DNA of 64,000 nt from Amycolatopsis sp. NBC_00345. GTDB taxonomy: Bacteria; Actinomycetota; Actinomycetes; Mycobacteriales; Pseudonocardiaceae. Location of the stretch: the NCBI RefSeq assembly GCF_036116635.1, contig NZ_CP107995.1, forward strand, positions 10,292,001 through 10,356,000, given 5' to 3'. Each line of letters opens with the position of its first letter. The stretch's first letter is position 1. Positions 23,228-32,447 of this stretch are shown here, piece after piece. The notes beneath the pieces are model-generated. The model was not told the DNA's origin. It saw only the letters and a program-made list of their open reading frames with translations, and ran no database searches. Made by a program: the position numbers and the translations under genes.

Positions 23228-24889
23228 ATGAGTGACACGACGGCCGGCCTGATCCAGGTCGGCCTCCTGCTGGTCGCGCTGGCGGTGGTCTACAAACCAT
23301 TCGGCGACTACATGGCCCGGGTCTTCTCGGCCGAGAAGCACAGCCGGTTCGAGAAGGGCTTCTACAAGGTGGTCCGGGTCGACCCGGGCTCCGAGCAGCG
23401 CTGGCCGACCTACGCCGCCGGCGTCCTCGGCTTCTCACTGGTCTCGATCATCCTGCTGTACCTGTTCCAGCGCCTGCAGCCGTTGCTGCCGTGGAACTTC
23501 GGGCGCGGCTCGGTGTCGCCGGCGGTCGCGTTCAACACCGCGGTGAGCTTCGTGACCAACACGAACTGGCAGTCCTACGTCCCCGAGACGACCATGGGCC
23601 ACTTCGTGCAGATGGCCGGGCTGACGGTGCAGAACTTCCTCTCCGCGGGTGTCGGCCTGGCCGTCGCGATCGCGGTGACGCGCGGGTTCATCCGCTCGCG
23701 CACCGACCGGCTCGGCAACTTCTGGGTGGACCTGACCCGTGGCACCATCCGGGTCCTGCTGCCGATGTCGTTCTTCTTCGCGATCGTGCTGATGGCGCTC
23801 GGCGTGGTGCAGAGCCTGCACTCCGGCGTCGCCGTGACGAACCCCGACGGCAGCAGCAGCACCATCGCGCTGGCCCCGGCGGCGAGCCAGGAGGCGATCA
23901 AGGAACTCGGCACCAACGGCGGCGGCATCCTCAACGCCAACTCCGCGCACCCGTTCGAGAACCCCAACGCGTGGTCGAACCTGGTGGAGCTGTTCCTGAT
24001 CCTGGTCATCCCGGTCAGCCTGACCCGCACGTTCGGCAAGCTGGTGGGCAACAAGAAGCAGGGTTACGTGCTGCTGTCGGTGATGGGCCTGCTGTGGGCC
24101 GCGATGCTGGCGGTCACCTGGCTCTCCGAGACGCTGACCAACAGCCCCGCCGCGCTGGCCGCGGGCGGGAACATGGAAGGCAAGGAACAGCGCTTCGGCC
24201 TGAGCCTGACCTCGATCTTCGCTGATACCACAACCGGAACGTCCACGGGCGCGGTCAACGGCGCCCACGACAGCCTGTCCGGGCTCGGCGGCGGTGCGCC
24301 ACTGCTGAACATGCTGTTCGGTGAGATCTCGCCGGGCGGCGTCGGCACCGGGCTGTACGGCATCCTCGTGATGGCGATCATCGCGATGTTCCTGGCCGGC
24401 CTGATGGTCGGGCGCACGCCGGAGTACCTGGGCAAGAAGCTCGGCAAGCGCGAGGTCACCTGCGCGGCGATCTCGATGCTGGCGATGCCCACCGTGGTGC
24501 TGATCGGCTCGGGGATCGCGCTGATGATGCCGGACACCTTGGGTGCGCTGGGAAACAGCGGCGCGCACGGGCTGTCCGAGATCCTCTACGGCTACGCGTC
24601 CACCGGTAACAACAACGGCAGCGCGTTCGGCGGGCTGACCGCGACGAGCAACTGGTTCCAGTCCTCGTTCGCGGTGGCGATGCTGCTCGGCCGGCTCGTC
24701 CCGATCATCGCGGTGCTGTGCCTGGCCGGCTCGCTGGCCTCGCAGAAGAAGGTCCCGGAGACCGCCGGCACGCTGCCCACCACCGGGCCGCTCTTCGGCA
24801 CGATGCTCACCGGCACCATCGTGCTCGTTGCGGCTCTCACCTTCATCCCCGCGCTTGCGCTCGGGCCCATCGCGGAGGCGTTGGCATGA
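23228..24889 (+). CDS. kdpA: K+-transporting ATPase potassium-binding subunit KdpA
   Basis: 553 residues, about ten transmembrane helices, the K+ channel-like subunit of KdpFABC. Selectivity-filter-like repeats are visible: SFVTNTNWQSYVPE, GTNGGGILNANSAHPFENP and GYASTGNNNGSAFGGL, the last two being KdpA signatures. ATG 23228 has GGAGG 9-13 bases upstream. The last bases overlap the kdpB ATG (ATGA). Length is normal. Confidence 0.97.
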   Translation: MSDTTAGLIQVGLLLVALAVVYKPFGDYMARVFSAEKHSRFEKGFYKVVRVDPGSEQRWPTYAAGVLGFSLVSIILLYLFQRLQPLLPWNFGRGSVSPAVAFNTAVSFVTNTNWQSYVPETTMGHFVQMAGLTVQNFLSAGVGLAVAIAVTRGFIRSRTDRLGNFWVDLTRGTIRVLLPMSFFFAIVLMALGVVQSLHSGVAVTNPDGSSSTIALAPAASQEAIKELGTNGGGILNANSAHPFENPNAWSNLVELFLILVIPVSLTRTFGKLVGNKKQGYVLLSVMGLLWAAMLAVTWLSETLTNSPAALAAGGNMEGKEQRFGLSLTSIFADTTTGTSTGAVNGAHDSLSGLGGGAPLLNMLFGEISPGGVGTGLYGILVMAIIAMFLAGLMVGRTPEYLGKKLGKREVTCAAISMLAMPTVVLIGSGIALMMPDTLGALGNSGAHGLSEILYGYASTGNNNGSAFGGLTATSNWFQSSFAVAMLLGRLVPIIAVLCLAGSLASQKKVPETAGTLPTTGPLFGTMLTGTIVLVAALTFIPALALGPIAEALA

Positions 24890-26979
24890 CAGTCACGGAA
24901 GAACGGACCCCAGTGGAGGGTCAGCAGCACCACGCGGAGAACGCGGGCCGCGTCGGTGCGGGGGTGTTCAGCCCGCGGCAGCTCTGGACGTCGCTGCCGG
25001 ACGCGCTGCGCAAGCTGAACCCGAAGCACCAGCTGAAGAACCCGGTCATGTTCGTGGTGTGGGTCGGCTCGGCGCTGACCACCGTCTTCGCGATCACCGA
25101 CCCGAGTGTGTTCACCATCCTGATCGCGATCTGGCTCTGGTTCACCGTGCTGTTCGCGAACCTGGCCGAGGCCGTCGCCGAAGGGCGTGGCAAGGCGCAG
25201 GCCGAGTCGCTGCGGAAGTCCAAGAAGGAGACGGTCGCGCGGCGGCTGACCGAGGACGGCTCCGAGGAGCGCGTGCCGGGCGTGGACCTGCGGATCGGCG
25301 ACCTCGTGGTGGTCGAGGCCGGGGAGATCATCCCGGGCGACGGCGACGTCGTCGAGGGCATCGCGACCGTCGACGAGTCGGCCATCACCGGCGAGTCGGC
25401 CCCGGTCATCCGCGAGTCGGGCGGCGACCGCTCGGCCGTCACGGGCGGCACCACGGTGCTGTCCGACCGGGTCGTCGTGAAGATCACCACCAAGCCGGGT
25501 GAGTCCTTTGTGGACCGCATGATCGCGTTGGTGGAGGGTGCTTCGCGGCAGAAGACGCCGAACGAGATCGCGCTGACGATCCTGCTCGCCACGCTCACGA
25601 TCATCTTCCTGCTCGCCGTGGTGGCGCTGCAGCCGATGGCGTCGTACTCGGGCAGCGAGCAGTCGGTGGTCGTGCTGACCGCGCTGCTGGTCTGCCTCAT
25701 CCCGACGACGATCGGCGCGCTGCTGAGCGCGATCGGCATCGCGGGCATGGACCGGCTGGTGCAGCGCAACGTGCTCGCCACGTCAGGCCGCGCGGTGGAG
25801 GCCGCGGGCGACGTCTCGACCCTGCTGCTCGACAAGACCGGCACCATCACCTTCGGCAACCGCAAGGCCACCGAGCTGATCCCGGTCGGCGAGTCCAGCA
25901 AGGACGACCTCGCCCGCGCGGCCCGGCTCTCCAGCCTCGCCGACGGCACGCCCGAGGGCCGCAGCATCGTCGAGCTGATCACCCGCGACCACGGCCTGCC
26001 GGGTCAGGCGGACGAGGACGAGAAGCTCGCCGAGTTCGTGCCGTTCACGGCGCAGACCCGGATGAGCGGCATCGACGTCGGCGGGCGCCAGGTCCGCAAG
26101 GGCGCCACCGCGTCCGTGCGCCAGTGGGTGCGCGAGCGCGGCGGCGACATGCCGGACGAGACCGAGCGCGTGGTCGACGCCATCAGCCAGCAGGGCGGGA
26201 CCCCGCTGGTGGTCGCCGAGACCGACGGCGGACGGGCGTTCGTACGCGGCGTGATCCGGCTGTCCGACGTGGTCAAGCCGGGCATGAAGGAACGCTTCGT
26301 CGAGCTGCGCACGATGGGCATCAAGACGGTGATGATCACCGGCGACAACCCGCTCACCGCCAAGGCCATCGCCGAGGACGCGGGCGTCGACGACTACCTC
26401 GCCGAGGCCAAGCCCGAAGACAAGATGGCGCTGATCAAGAAGGAGCAGGAGGGCGGCCGGCTGGTCGCGATGACCGGTGACGGCACGAACGACGCGCCCG
26501 CGCTGGCCCAGTCGGACGTCGGCGTCGCGATGAACACCGGCACGTCGGCCGCGAAGGAGGCCGGCAACATGGTCGACCTCGACTCCGACCCGACGAAGCT
26601 GATCGAGATCGTGGAGATCGGCAAGCAGCTGCTGATCACCCGCGGCGCGCTGACGACGTTCAGCGTGGCCAACGACCTGGCGAAGTACTTCGCCATCCTG
26701 CCGGCGATGTTCACCGGCATCTTCGCCCAGCTGGGCGCGCTGAACATCATGCACCTGGCCACGCCGAAGTCGGCGATCCTGAGCGCGGTCATCTTCAACG
26801 CGCTGATCATCGTCGCGCTGATCCCGCTGGCCCTGCGCGGCGTGCGGTACCGGCCTTCGTCGGCGTCCGCGCTGCTGCGGCGCAACCTGCTGATCTACGG
26901 CCTCGGCGGGATCGTCAGCCCGTTCCTCGGGATCTGGGTGATCGACCTGCTCGTGCGGCTCATTCCGGGAATCGGGTGA
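24886..26979 (+). CDS. kdpB: K+-transporting P-type ATPase KdpB
   Basis: 697 residues. The phosphorylation site DKTGTITFGN has Asp316; the actuator motif TGES is in ESAITGESAPVI; the nucleotide domain has FTAQTRMSGI and the hinge TGDGTNDAPALAQSDVGVAM. It powers K+ uptake at limiting potassium. ATG 24886 overlaps the kdpA stop; the stop overlaps the kdpC GTG. All key residues are intact. Confidence 0.97.
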   Translation: MTVTEERTPVEGQQHHAENAGRVGAGVFSPRQLWTSLPDALRKLNPKHQLKNPVMFVVWVGSALTTVFAITDPSVFTILIAIWLWFTVLFANLAEAVAEGRGKAQAESLRKSKKETVARRLTEDGSEERVPGVDLRIGDLVVVEAGEIIPGDGDVVEGIATVDESAITGESAPVIRESGGDRSAVTGGTTVLSDRVVVKITTKPGESFVDRMIALVEGASRQKTPNEIALTILLATLTIIFLLAVVALQPMASYSGSEQSVVVLTALLVCLIPTTIGALLSAIGIAGMDRLVQRNVLATSGRAVEAAGDVSTLLLDKTGTITFGNRKATELIPVGESSKDDLARAARLSSLADGTPEGRSIVELITRDHGLPGQADEDEKLAEFVPFTAQTRMSGIDVGGRQVRKGATASVRQWVRERGGDMPDETERVVDAISQQGGTPLVVAETDGGRAFVRGVIRLSDVVKPGMKERFVELRTMGIKTVMITGDNPLTAKAIAEDAGVDDYLAEAKPEDKMALIKKEQEGGRLVAMTGDGTNDAPALAQSDVGVAMNTGTSAAKEAGNMVDLDSDPTKLIEIVEIGKQLLITRGALTTFSVANDLAKYFAILPAMFTGIFAQLGALNIMHLATPKSAILSAVIFNALIIVALIPLALRGVRYRPSSASALLRRNLLIYGLGGIVSPFLGIWVIDLLVRLIPGIG

Positions 26980-27596
26980 AGAACGTGAACACCATGGTGA
27001 AACAGACGTTGGCGGGCCTGCGGGTCCTCATCGCGATGACAGTGCTGCTCGGGCTGATCTACCCGCTCGCGGTGTGGGCGGTCGGGCGGATCCCCGGACT
27101 CGAGTCGAACGCCGAGGGCTCGATCGTCACGCAGAACGGCCAGGCCGTGGGCTCGTCGCTGATCGGGGTCGACCCGGTCGCGGCGGACCCGGCGCACGAC
27201 CCCTGGTTCCACAACCGGCCCTCGGCGGGCTCGAAGGACGCGCTCGGCCCCGGCGACCCGTCGACCTCCGGCTCGTCCAACAAGGGCCCGTACAACGAGG
27301 ACCTGGTGAAGACCATCACCGAGCGGAAGGACGCCATCGCGAAACGGGAGGGCGTCAGCCCCGCCCAGGTGCCGGCCGACGCGGTCACCGCTTCGGCGTC
27401 CGGCCTGGACCCGTCGATCAGCGTGGCCTACGCGGACCTGCAGATCGCCCGCGTCGCCCGGAACACCGGACTGGCCGAGGACAAGGTCCGGCAGCTGGTC
27501 GAGGCGAACACCTCGGGCGCCGGGATCGGCGTGCCCGGTGTGAACGTGCTCAAGCTCAACTTGGCCGTGCATTCGGCCGCACCTGGAGCACACTGA
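26976..27596 (+). CDS. kdpC: K+-transporting ATPase subunit KdpC
   Basis: 206 residues, one N-terminal helix (AGLRVLIAMTVLLGLIYPLAVWAVG) then an external domain with the KdpC block FHNRPSAGSKDALGPGDPSTSGSSNKGPYN and VTASASGLDPSISVAYADLQIARVA. GTG 26976 overlaps the kdpB stop. It stabilises KdpA-KdpB. kdpD begins 4 bases after the stop. Confidence 0.96.
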   Translation: MKNVNTMVKQTLAGLRVLIAMTVLLGLIYPLAVWAVGRIPGLESNAEGSIVTQNGQAVGSSLIGVDPVAADPAHDPWFHNRPSAGSKDALGPGDPSTSGSSNKGPYNEDLVKTITERKDAIAKREGVSPAQVPADAVTASASGLDPSISVAYADLQIARVARNTGLAEDKVRQLVEANTSGAGIGVPGVNVLKLNLAVHSAAPGAH

Positions 27597-27600
27597 CAGC

Positions 27601-30201
27601 GTGAGCACAGAAACCGGGCCGGAGAAAGAAAGGCCCTCGAAGCCGCGCCGGGGAGAGTTGCGTATCTACCTCGGCGCGGCGCCGGGCGTCGGCAAGACCT
27701 TCGCCATGCTGGGCGAGGCGAGGCGGCGGGCCGAGCGCGGCACGGACGTGGTCGTCGGGCTCGTCGAGACGCACGGCCGCAAGAAGACCGCGGACCTGCT
27801 CGACGGGCTCGAGGTCGTGCCCCGGCGCACCGTGACCCACCGCGGGCACGAGTTCGCCGAGATGGACCTCGAGGCGATCCTGGCGCGCAAGCCCGAGGTC
27901 GTGGTGGTCGACGAACTGGCGCACACCAACGTGCCGGGCGCGCGCCACGAGAAGCGCTGGCAGGACGTCGACGAGCTGCTCTCGATGGGCGTCGACGTGC
28001 TGTCCACGGTCAACGTGCAGCACCTGCAGAGCCTGAACGACGTGGTCGAGCGCATCACCGGCGTCGCGCAGCAGGAGACGGTGCCGGACGAGGTGGTGCG
28101 CCGGGCCGAGCAGCTGGAGCTGGTCGACATCACCCCCGAGGCGCTGCGACGGCGGCTCGCGCACGGCAACGTCTACCCGGCCGAGCGGATCGACGCCGCG
28201 CTCGGCAACTACTTCCGCCCCGGCAACCTCACCGCGCTGCGCGAGCTGGCGCTGCTGTGGGTCGCCGACCAGGTGGACGTCGCGCTGCAGCGTTACCGCG
28301 CCGAGCAGAAGATCACCGACACCTGGGAGGCCCGCGAGCGCGTGGTCGTCTCGGTCACCGGCGGCCCGGAGAGCGAGACGCTGATCCGGCGCGCGAGCCG
28401 GATCGCCACGCGCGCGGGCGCGGAGCTGCAGATCGTGCACGTGCTCAGCGGCGACGGCCTGTCCGGGCGGTCCTCGTTCAAGACCGGCCCGGGTGCCATG
28501 GCCCGCTCCCGCACGCTCGCGGACGAGGTCGGCGCCACCTTCCACACGGTCGTCGGCGACGACGTGCCGACCGCGCTGCTCGACTTCGCCCGCGGCGTCA
28601 ACGCGACGCAGCTGGTGATCGGCACCTCGCGGCGCTCGCGGGTGGCGCGGCTGTTCGACGAGGGCATCGGCGCCGCGGTGGTCCAGCAGTCCGGCTCGAT
28701 CGACGTGCACATAGTCACCCACTCCTACGCGGGCGGGCGGCTGCGCGCGCGGTTCGGCAACAGCCCGCTGGCCCCGTCCCGGCTGGTCGTCGGCTGGGTG
28801 CTCAGCATCCTGCTGCCGCTGGTCGCGACCGGGCTCGGCGTGCTGCTGCGCGACGCGGTGGAGTTCTCCACCGACGTGATCCTCTACGTGCTCGCGACAG
28901 TGATCGTCGCGCTCGTCGGCGGGCTCGGCCCGGCACTGCTCGCGGCCGTGTTCGGGGCCGGACTGCTGAACTTCTTCTTCACGCCCCCGCTGTACACGCT
29001 GAACGTGCACAGCCCGCAGAACGTGGTCACGCTCGTCGCGATGATCGTGGTCGCCGTGCTGGTGGCACTGGTCGTCGCGTCGGCGGCGCGGCGGGGGAGC
29101 CAGGCGGCGCGGGCGCGGACGGAGGCGTCGCTGCTCGCGTCCTACGCCCGGACTGTGCTGACCCACGCCGATCCGATCGAGAAGCTGCTGGCGAAGGTGC
29201 GGGAGAACTTCGGCCTGACTTCGGTGACGCTGCTGGAGAAGCGGGACGGCGACTGGAAGAAGGTCGCCGCGGCGGGCCAGCACCCGTGCGCCGACCCGGA
29301 CGAGGCCGATGTGGACATCGCCGTGACCGCCGACGTCCACCTGACGTTGCGTGGCCGGGCGCTGCCGGCGTCGGACCGGCGGGTGCTGGAGGCCGTGGCC
29401 GGGCAGGCGCTGCTCGCGCTGCGCCAGCAGCGGATGGCGGCCGCGGCGGCCGCCGCCGAGCGCAAGGCCGAGGCGACGGAGCTGCGCACCACGCTGCTCT
29501 CGGCCGTCGGGCACGACCTGCGCACGCCGTTGACCTCCATCAAGGCCGCCATCGGCAGCCTGCGCGCGCCGGACCTTTCACTGTCCGATGAGGACACCGG
29601 CGAGCTGATGGAGGCCATCGAGGAGTCGGCCGACCGGCTGGCCGGGCTGATCGACAACCTGCTGGACTCCTCGCGCCTGGCCACCGGCGCCGTGCGGCCG
29701 CACCTGCGCCCGGTGGGCTACGACGAGGTGCTCGCGCACGCACTGTCCAACGTGGACAACTCGCGCGGGGTGAAGGTCGCGGTGGACGCGCGGCTGCCGT
29801 CGGTGCTCGCCGACCCCGGCCTGCTGGAGCGGGTGATCGCGAACGTGCTCGACAACGCGCTGCGCCACGGCGGGACTCCGGTCTCGGCCCGGGCGAGCGC
29901 GCACTCGGACCACGTGGAGCTGCGGATCGTCGACCACGGGCGCGGGCTGCGGAAGGGCACGGCGGACTCGGCGTTCGCGCCGTTCCAACGGCTCGGCGGC
30001 GACCGGGACTCGGCGCCCGGCGTGGGGCTCGGGCTGTCCGTCGCCAAGGGCTTCACCGAGGCGATGGGCGGCGCCATCCGCGCCGAGGACACCCCCGGCG
30101 GCGGGCTGACCGTGGTGATCTCGCTGCCCGCCTACACCGGGCAGCATCCGGACAAGGACCTGCTCTTGATCGACCAGGCCGTGGAACAGGAGGCGCTGTG
30201 A
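27601..30201 (+). CDS. kdpD: Potassium/osmotic sensor histidine kinase KdpD
   Basis: 866 residues. N-terminal KdpD domain with Walker A GAAPGVGKT (residues 25-33) and the DELAHTNVPG block, then a Usp-like domain (VVVSVTGGPESETLIRRASRIA), four membrane helices around residues 395-500, a GAF-like part and the kinase core. His638 in SAVGHDLRTPLTS is the phosphoacceptor; N box VIANVLDNALRHGG and G box GVGLGLSVAKGF are present. GTG 27601 is the only start giving a full KdpD domain. Its stop overlaps the GTG of a small repeated frame that lies between kdpD and kdpE. Confidence 0.95.
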   Translation: MSTETGPEKERPSKPRRGELRIYLGAAPGVGKTFAMLGEARRRAERGTDVVVGLVETHGRKKTADLLDGLEVVPRRTVTHRGHEFAEMDLEAILARKPEVVVVDELAHTNVPGARHEKRWQDVDELLSMGVDVLSTVNVQHLQSLNDVVERITGVAQQETVPDEVVRRAEQLELVDITPEALRRRLAHGNVYPAERIDAALGNYFRPGNLTALRELALLWVADQVDVALQRYRAEQKITDTWEARERVVVSVTGGPESETLIRRASRIATRAGAELQIVHVLSGDGLSGRSSFKTGPGAMARSRTLADEVGATFHTVVGDDVPTALLDFARGVNATQLVIGTSRRSRVARLFDEGIGAAVVQQSGSIDVHIVTHSYAGGRLRARFGNSPLAPSRLVVGWVLSILLPLVATGLGVLLRDAVEFSTDVILYVLATVIVALVGGLGPALLAAVFGAGLLNFFFTPPLYTLNVHSPQNVVTLVAMIVVAVLVALVVASAARRGSQAARARTEASLLASYARTVLTHADPIEKLLAKVRENFGLTSVTLLEKRDGDWKKVAAAGQHPCADPDEADVDIAVTADVHLTLRGRALPASDRRVLEAVAGQALLALRQQRMAAAAAAAERKAEATELRTTLLSAVGHDLRTPLTSIKAAIGSLRAPDLSLSDEDTGELMEAIEESADRLAGLIDNLLDSSRLATGAVRPHLRPVGYDEVLAHALSNVDNSRGVKVAVDARLPSVLADPGLLERVIANVLDNALRHGGTPVSARASAHSDHVELRIVDHGRGLRKGTADSAFAPFQRLGGDRDSAPGVGLGLSVAKGFTEAMGGAIRAEDTPGGGLTVVISLPAYTGQHPDKDLLLIDQAVEQEAL

Positions 30202-30344
30202 GCACACCATCGCGTCAGCTCGCTCGCTGTGCCGACCGGGTGCGGGTGTCCCGCAATAGCACAGGAGGCGCTGTGAGCACACCATCGCGTCAGCTCGCTC
30301 GCTGTGCCGACCGGGTGCGGGTGTCCCGCAATAGCACAGGAGGC
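30186..30344 (+). repeat. 75-bp tandem duplication between kdpD and kdpE
   Basis: Two identical consecutive 75-base units (30186-30260, 30261-30335), each beginning ACAGGAGGCGCTGTGAGCAC and ending CCCGCAATAGC, followed by a 9-base partial third copy ACAGGAGGC (30336-30344). The units straddle the kdpD stop, and each carries a GGAGG ribosome site and an in-frame GTG. 75 is a multiple of three, so the frame is kept across copies. Confidence 0.95.
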
Positions 30345-30353
30345 TGGTCTTGA
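30198..30353 (+). CDS. 51-residue repeat-encoded peptide between kdpD and kdpE
   Basis: GTG 30198 overlaps the kdpD stop (GTGA), has AGGAGG 4-9 bases upstream, and opens a frame of two 25-residue copies (STPSRQLARCADRVRVSRNSTGGA...) ending WS at a TGA that overlaps the kdpE TTG (TTGA). Both ends thus have translational-coupling geometry. The product is basic, has one Cys per repeat and no known domain. It may be a real peptide, or only a device that carries ribosomes from kdpD to kdpE. Confidence 0.4.
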   Translation: MSTPSRQLARCADRVRVSRNSTGGAVSTPSRQLARCADRVRVSRNSTGGWS

Positions 30354-31048
30354 GTCCCGATAGAGCGGCCACCGTGCTGGTGGTGGACGACGAGCCGCAG
30401 ATCGTGCGGGCGCTGCGGATCAACCTGACCGCCCGTGGTTACAAGGTGATCACCGCGCACGACGGCACGGCGGCGCTCAAGGCCGTCGCGGAGACGAAGC
30501 CGGACGTCGTGGTGCTGGACCTCGGCTTGCCGGACCTCGACGGCACCGAGGTGATCGCGGGGCTGCGCGGCTGGACGACGGTGCCGATCATCGTGCTGTC
30601 CGCGCGCGGTGACTCGGCCGACAAGGTGCAGGCGCTCGACGCGGGCGCGGACGACTACGTGACCAAGCCCTTCGGCATGGACGAGCTGCTGGCCCGGCTG
30701 CGCGCCGCGGTGCGCCGCTCGGCCGTCGCCGGTTCGGACGGCGCGGAGGCGGTGGTGGACACCGGCTCGTTCACCATCGACCTGGCGGCGAAAAAGGTCC
30801 GCCGCGACGGCCGCGAGGTCCACCTGACCAAGACCGAGTGGGGCGTGCTGGAGCTGCTGGTCCGCAACCGCGGCCGGCTGGTGGCGCAGAAGCAGTTGCT
30901 GCACGAGGTGTGGGGCCCGTCGTACGAGACGGAGTCGCACTACCTGCGCGTGTATCTGGCCCAGCTGCGGCGGAAGCTGGAGCCCGAGCCTTCGCGGCCG
31001 CGGCATCTGCTGACCGAGCCCGGCATGGGCTACCGGTTCGAGGTCTGA
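30350..31048 (+). CDS. kdpE: Response regulator KdpE
   Basis: 232 residues. Receiver domain: VLVVDDEPQIVRALR (acidic pair Asp13-Asp14), phosphoacceptor Asp57 in VVVLDLGLPDLDG and Lys in DDYVTKPFG; OmpR-type winged helix: VHLTKTEWGVLELLVRNRGRLVAQKQLL and ESHYLRVYLAQLRRKLEPEPSRPRHLLTEPGMGYRF. It activates kdp transcription when phosphorylated by KdpD. TTG 30350 is the start: AGGAGG lies 8 bases upstream and it abuts the stop of the repeat-encoded frame. Confidence 0.95.
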   Translation: MSPDRAATVLVVDDEPQIVRALRINLTARGYKVITAHDGTAALKAVAETKPDVVVLDLGLPDLDGTEVIAGLRGWTTVPIIVLSARGDSADKVQALDAGADDYVTKPFGMDELLARLRAAVRRSAVAGSDGAEAVVDTGSFTIDLAAKKVRRDGREVHLTKTEWGVLELLVRNRGRLVAQKQLLHEVWGPSYETESHYLRVYLAQLRRKLEPEPSRPRHLLTEPGMGYRFEV

Positions 31049-31053
31049 CGTCC

Positions 31054-31112
31054 AACGCCGTCAAGGCCTCCTTACCTACGCTCAAGGTAGGTAAGGAGGC
31101 CTTGACGGCGTT
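31054..31112. repeat. Long perfect hairpin (26-bp stem, 7-base loop) after kdpE
   Basis: Arms 31054-31079 (AACGCCGTCAAGGCCTCC...) and 31087-31112 are exact inverted copies; the loop is GCTCAAG. It lies between kdpE and a convergent gene, 6 bases past the kdpE stop, and is followed by three copies of TTTCAGTG (31111-31132, the last partial). No T-run. Likely terminator for both genes; related to the hairpin at 20746-20802. Confidence 0.85.
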
Positions 31113-31128
31113 TCAGTGTTTCAGTGTT

Positions 31129-31773
31129 TCAGCGCCCGGAGTTCGAGGGCGCGGTGTCCGAAGTGGACGAGTTGCCGGTGGTTCGGCTGGTGCTGCTCGG
31201 CGGCTCGCCGCTGGTGCTGCCACCGCCGCCGTTGCTGCTGCTCGGCGGGTCCGACGACGGGGGAGACGTCGGCGGCTTCGACGAGTCCGAAGTCGGCGGC
31301 GGGGTGACGGTGTGTGAGGACGGCGGCGGGTCGCTCCGCCCGGTCGTCGTCTCCACCGGTCCGCCTCCACCCGGCGGCGGGTTGTTGCCAGGGCCGGGAT
31401 TGGCCGGCGGGGTGACGACCGAGGTGGTCGGGACGCCGTCGGCGCCGACGGACACCACCGTGGTCGGGGCGGACGGCGCGGTGGAGCCGTCCGGGCTGGA
31501 CGGTCCGGTCGCCGGGGCGCCCGGGACCGCGTTGCCCGTCACCACCTGCGAGCTGCCCGGCAGGGTGCCCTGGCCGCCGCCGGGGACGTTCGTGCTGTCG
31601 GCCGCCGTGCTGCCCGGGCCCGCCAGTTCGGCGACCGCGGCGAACGCCGTGGCGACGACCAGGCCGCTCACGCCGAGGATGGCGTAACCGGCGCGGCTCA
31701 TGATGCCGCTCGCGCCCTTCGGCGGGGCGACGGAGATTCGGGTGCTCGGATCCGGCCCGTCGGGACGGGACAT
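31129..31773 (-). CDS. Pro/Ser/Gly-rich membrane-anchored protein, function unknown
   Basis: 214 residues. After a short cytoplasmic N terminus (residues 1-27) comes one helix YAILGVSGLVVATAFAAVAELAG, then about 160 low-complexity residues rich in Pro, Ser, Thr and Gly (TTVVSVGADGVPTTSVV, SSDPPSSSNGGGG), suggesting an extended cell-wall-spanning tail. No enzymatic motif. ATG 31773 starts MSRPDGPDPST. The stop lies inside the TTTCAGTG repeats next to the kdpE hairpin. Orphan. Confidence 0.7.
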   Translation of the reverse strand: MSRPDGPDPSTRISVAPPKGASGIMSRAGYAILGVSGLVVATAFAAVAELAGPGSTAADSTNVPGGGQGTLPGSSQVVTGNAVPGAPATGPSSPDGSTAPSAPTTVVSVGADGVPTTSVVTPPANPGPGNNPPPGGGGPVETTTGRSDPPPSSHTVTPPPTSDSSKPPTSPPSSDPPSSSNGGGGSTSGEPPSSTSRTTGNSSTSDTAPSNSGR

Positions 31774-31980
31774 GCAGGCTCCTTACGGGATGTGACGCTG
31801 GAAGTCGTGAAGCACTTCGATCCGGGCGTTCCACCTGGTCCGTACGCAGTGGACTCCCTGGACTGCAGTGGCCCTGGACGCTGACCTCGGCGGGGAGGTT
31901 ATCACCGGCCATGCCCCATTCGCGCAGCTATCGACCGGAGGCGGTCACTGTCCGCAGCCGAGCGCCTCCGGCAGAATGGG

Positions 31981-32271
31981 ATGGTGAGTGAAAAAGAAAC
32001 ACCCGTCCGGCTGGCGGCCTGGGTGCACGGACAGGTCCAGGGCGTCGGTTTCCGCTGGTGGACTCGGAGCCGCGCGCTGGAACTCGGCCTGATCGGCTTC
32101 GCCAGGAACCTGCCGGACGGTCGTGTTGAGGTGGTAGCGGAGGGTATACGAGACCACTGTGAGCGGCTGTTGGCCGCACTTCGATCGGGGAAATCACCCG
32201 GAAGCGTGGATCACGTGGTCGAACGCTGGGCGGCGGCCAAGGGCGGCCTCACGGGTTTCACCGAGCGCTGA
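31981..32271 (+). CDS. acyP: Acylphosphatase
   Basis: 96 residues of the acylphosphatase fold: AAWVHGQVQGVGFRWWTRSRALELGLIGFARNLPDGRVEVVAEG. The phosphate-binding loop VQGVGFR with its Arg and the catalytic Asn in ARNLPDG are present. It hydrolyses carboxyl-phosphate bonds. ATG 31981 or the GTG three bases later. It sits just upstream of smc, the conserved order in actinobacteria such as Mycobacterium tuberculosis. Confidence 0.92.
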   Translation: MVSEKETPVRLAAWVHGQVQGVGFRWWTRSRALELGLIGFARNLPDGRVEVVAEGIRDHCERLLAALRSGKSPGSVDHVVERWAAAKGGLTGFTER

Positions 32272-32447
32272 CCCGCGCCGGGCGCCGGCGGGCTGGTTGT
32301 GACGCGTGGGGACAGAGGGGTTGCCGTGGTGTCACGTTCTGTGCTAGGCGCGCCCGGGCCCGGCGGCCTCCCACGGTGACGGCGGGTGCCCAGGTAGCCT
32401 GGACCGATTGAAGAGCCAGTACCCGAGGCCAGAGGGGTCCGCACCAC

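Noticed and set aside
30186..30344. 75-bp duplication as an insertion-sequence footprint or attachment site
   Set aside because: No terminal inverted repeats, no transposase and no target duplication beyond the tandem copy itself.
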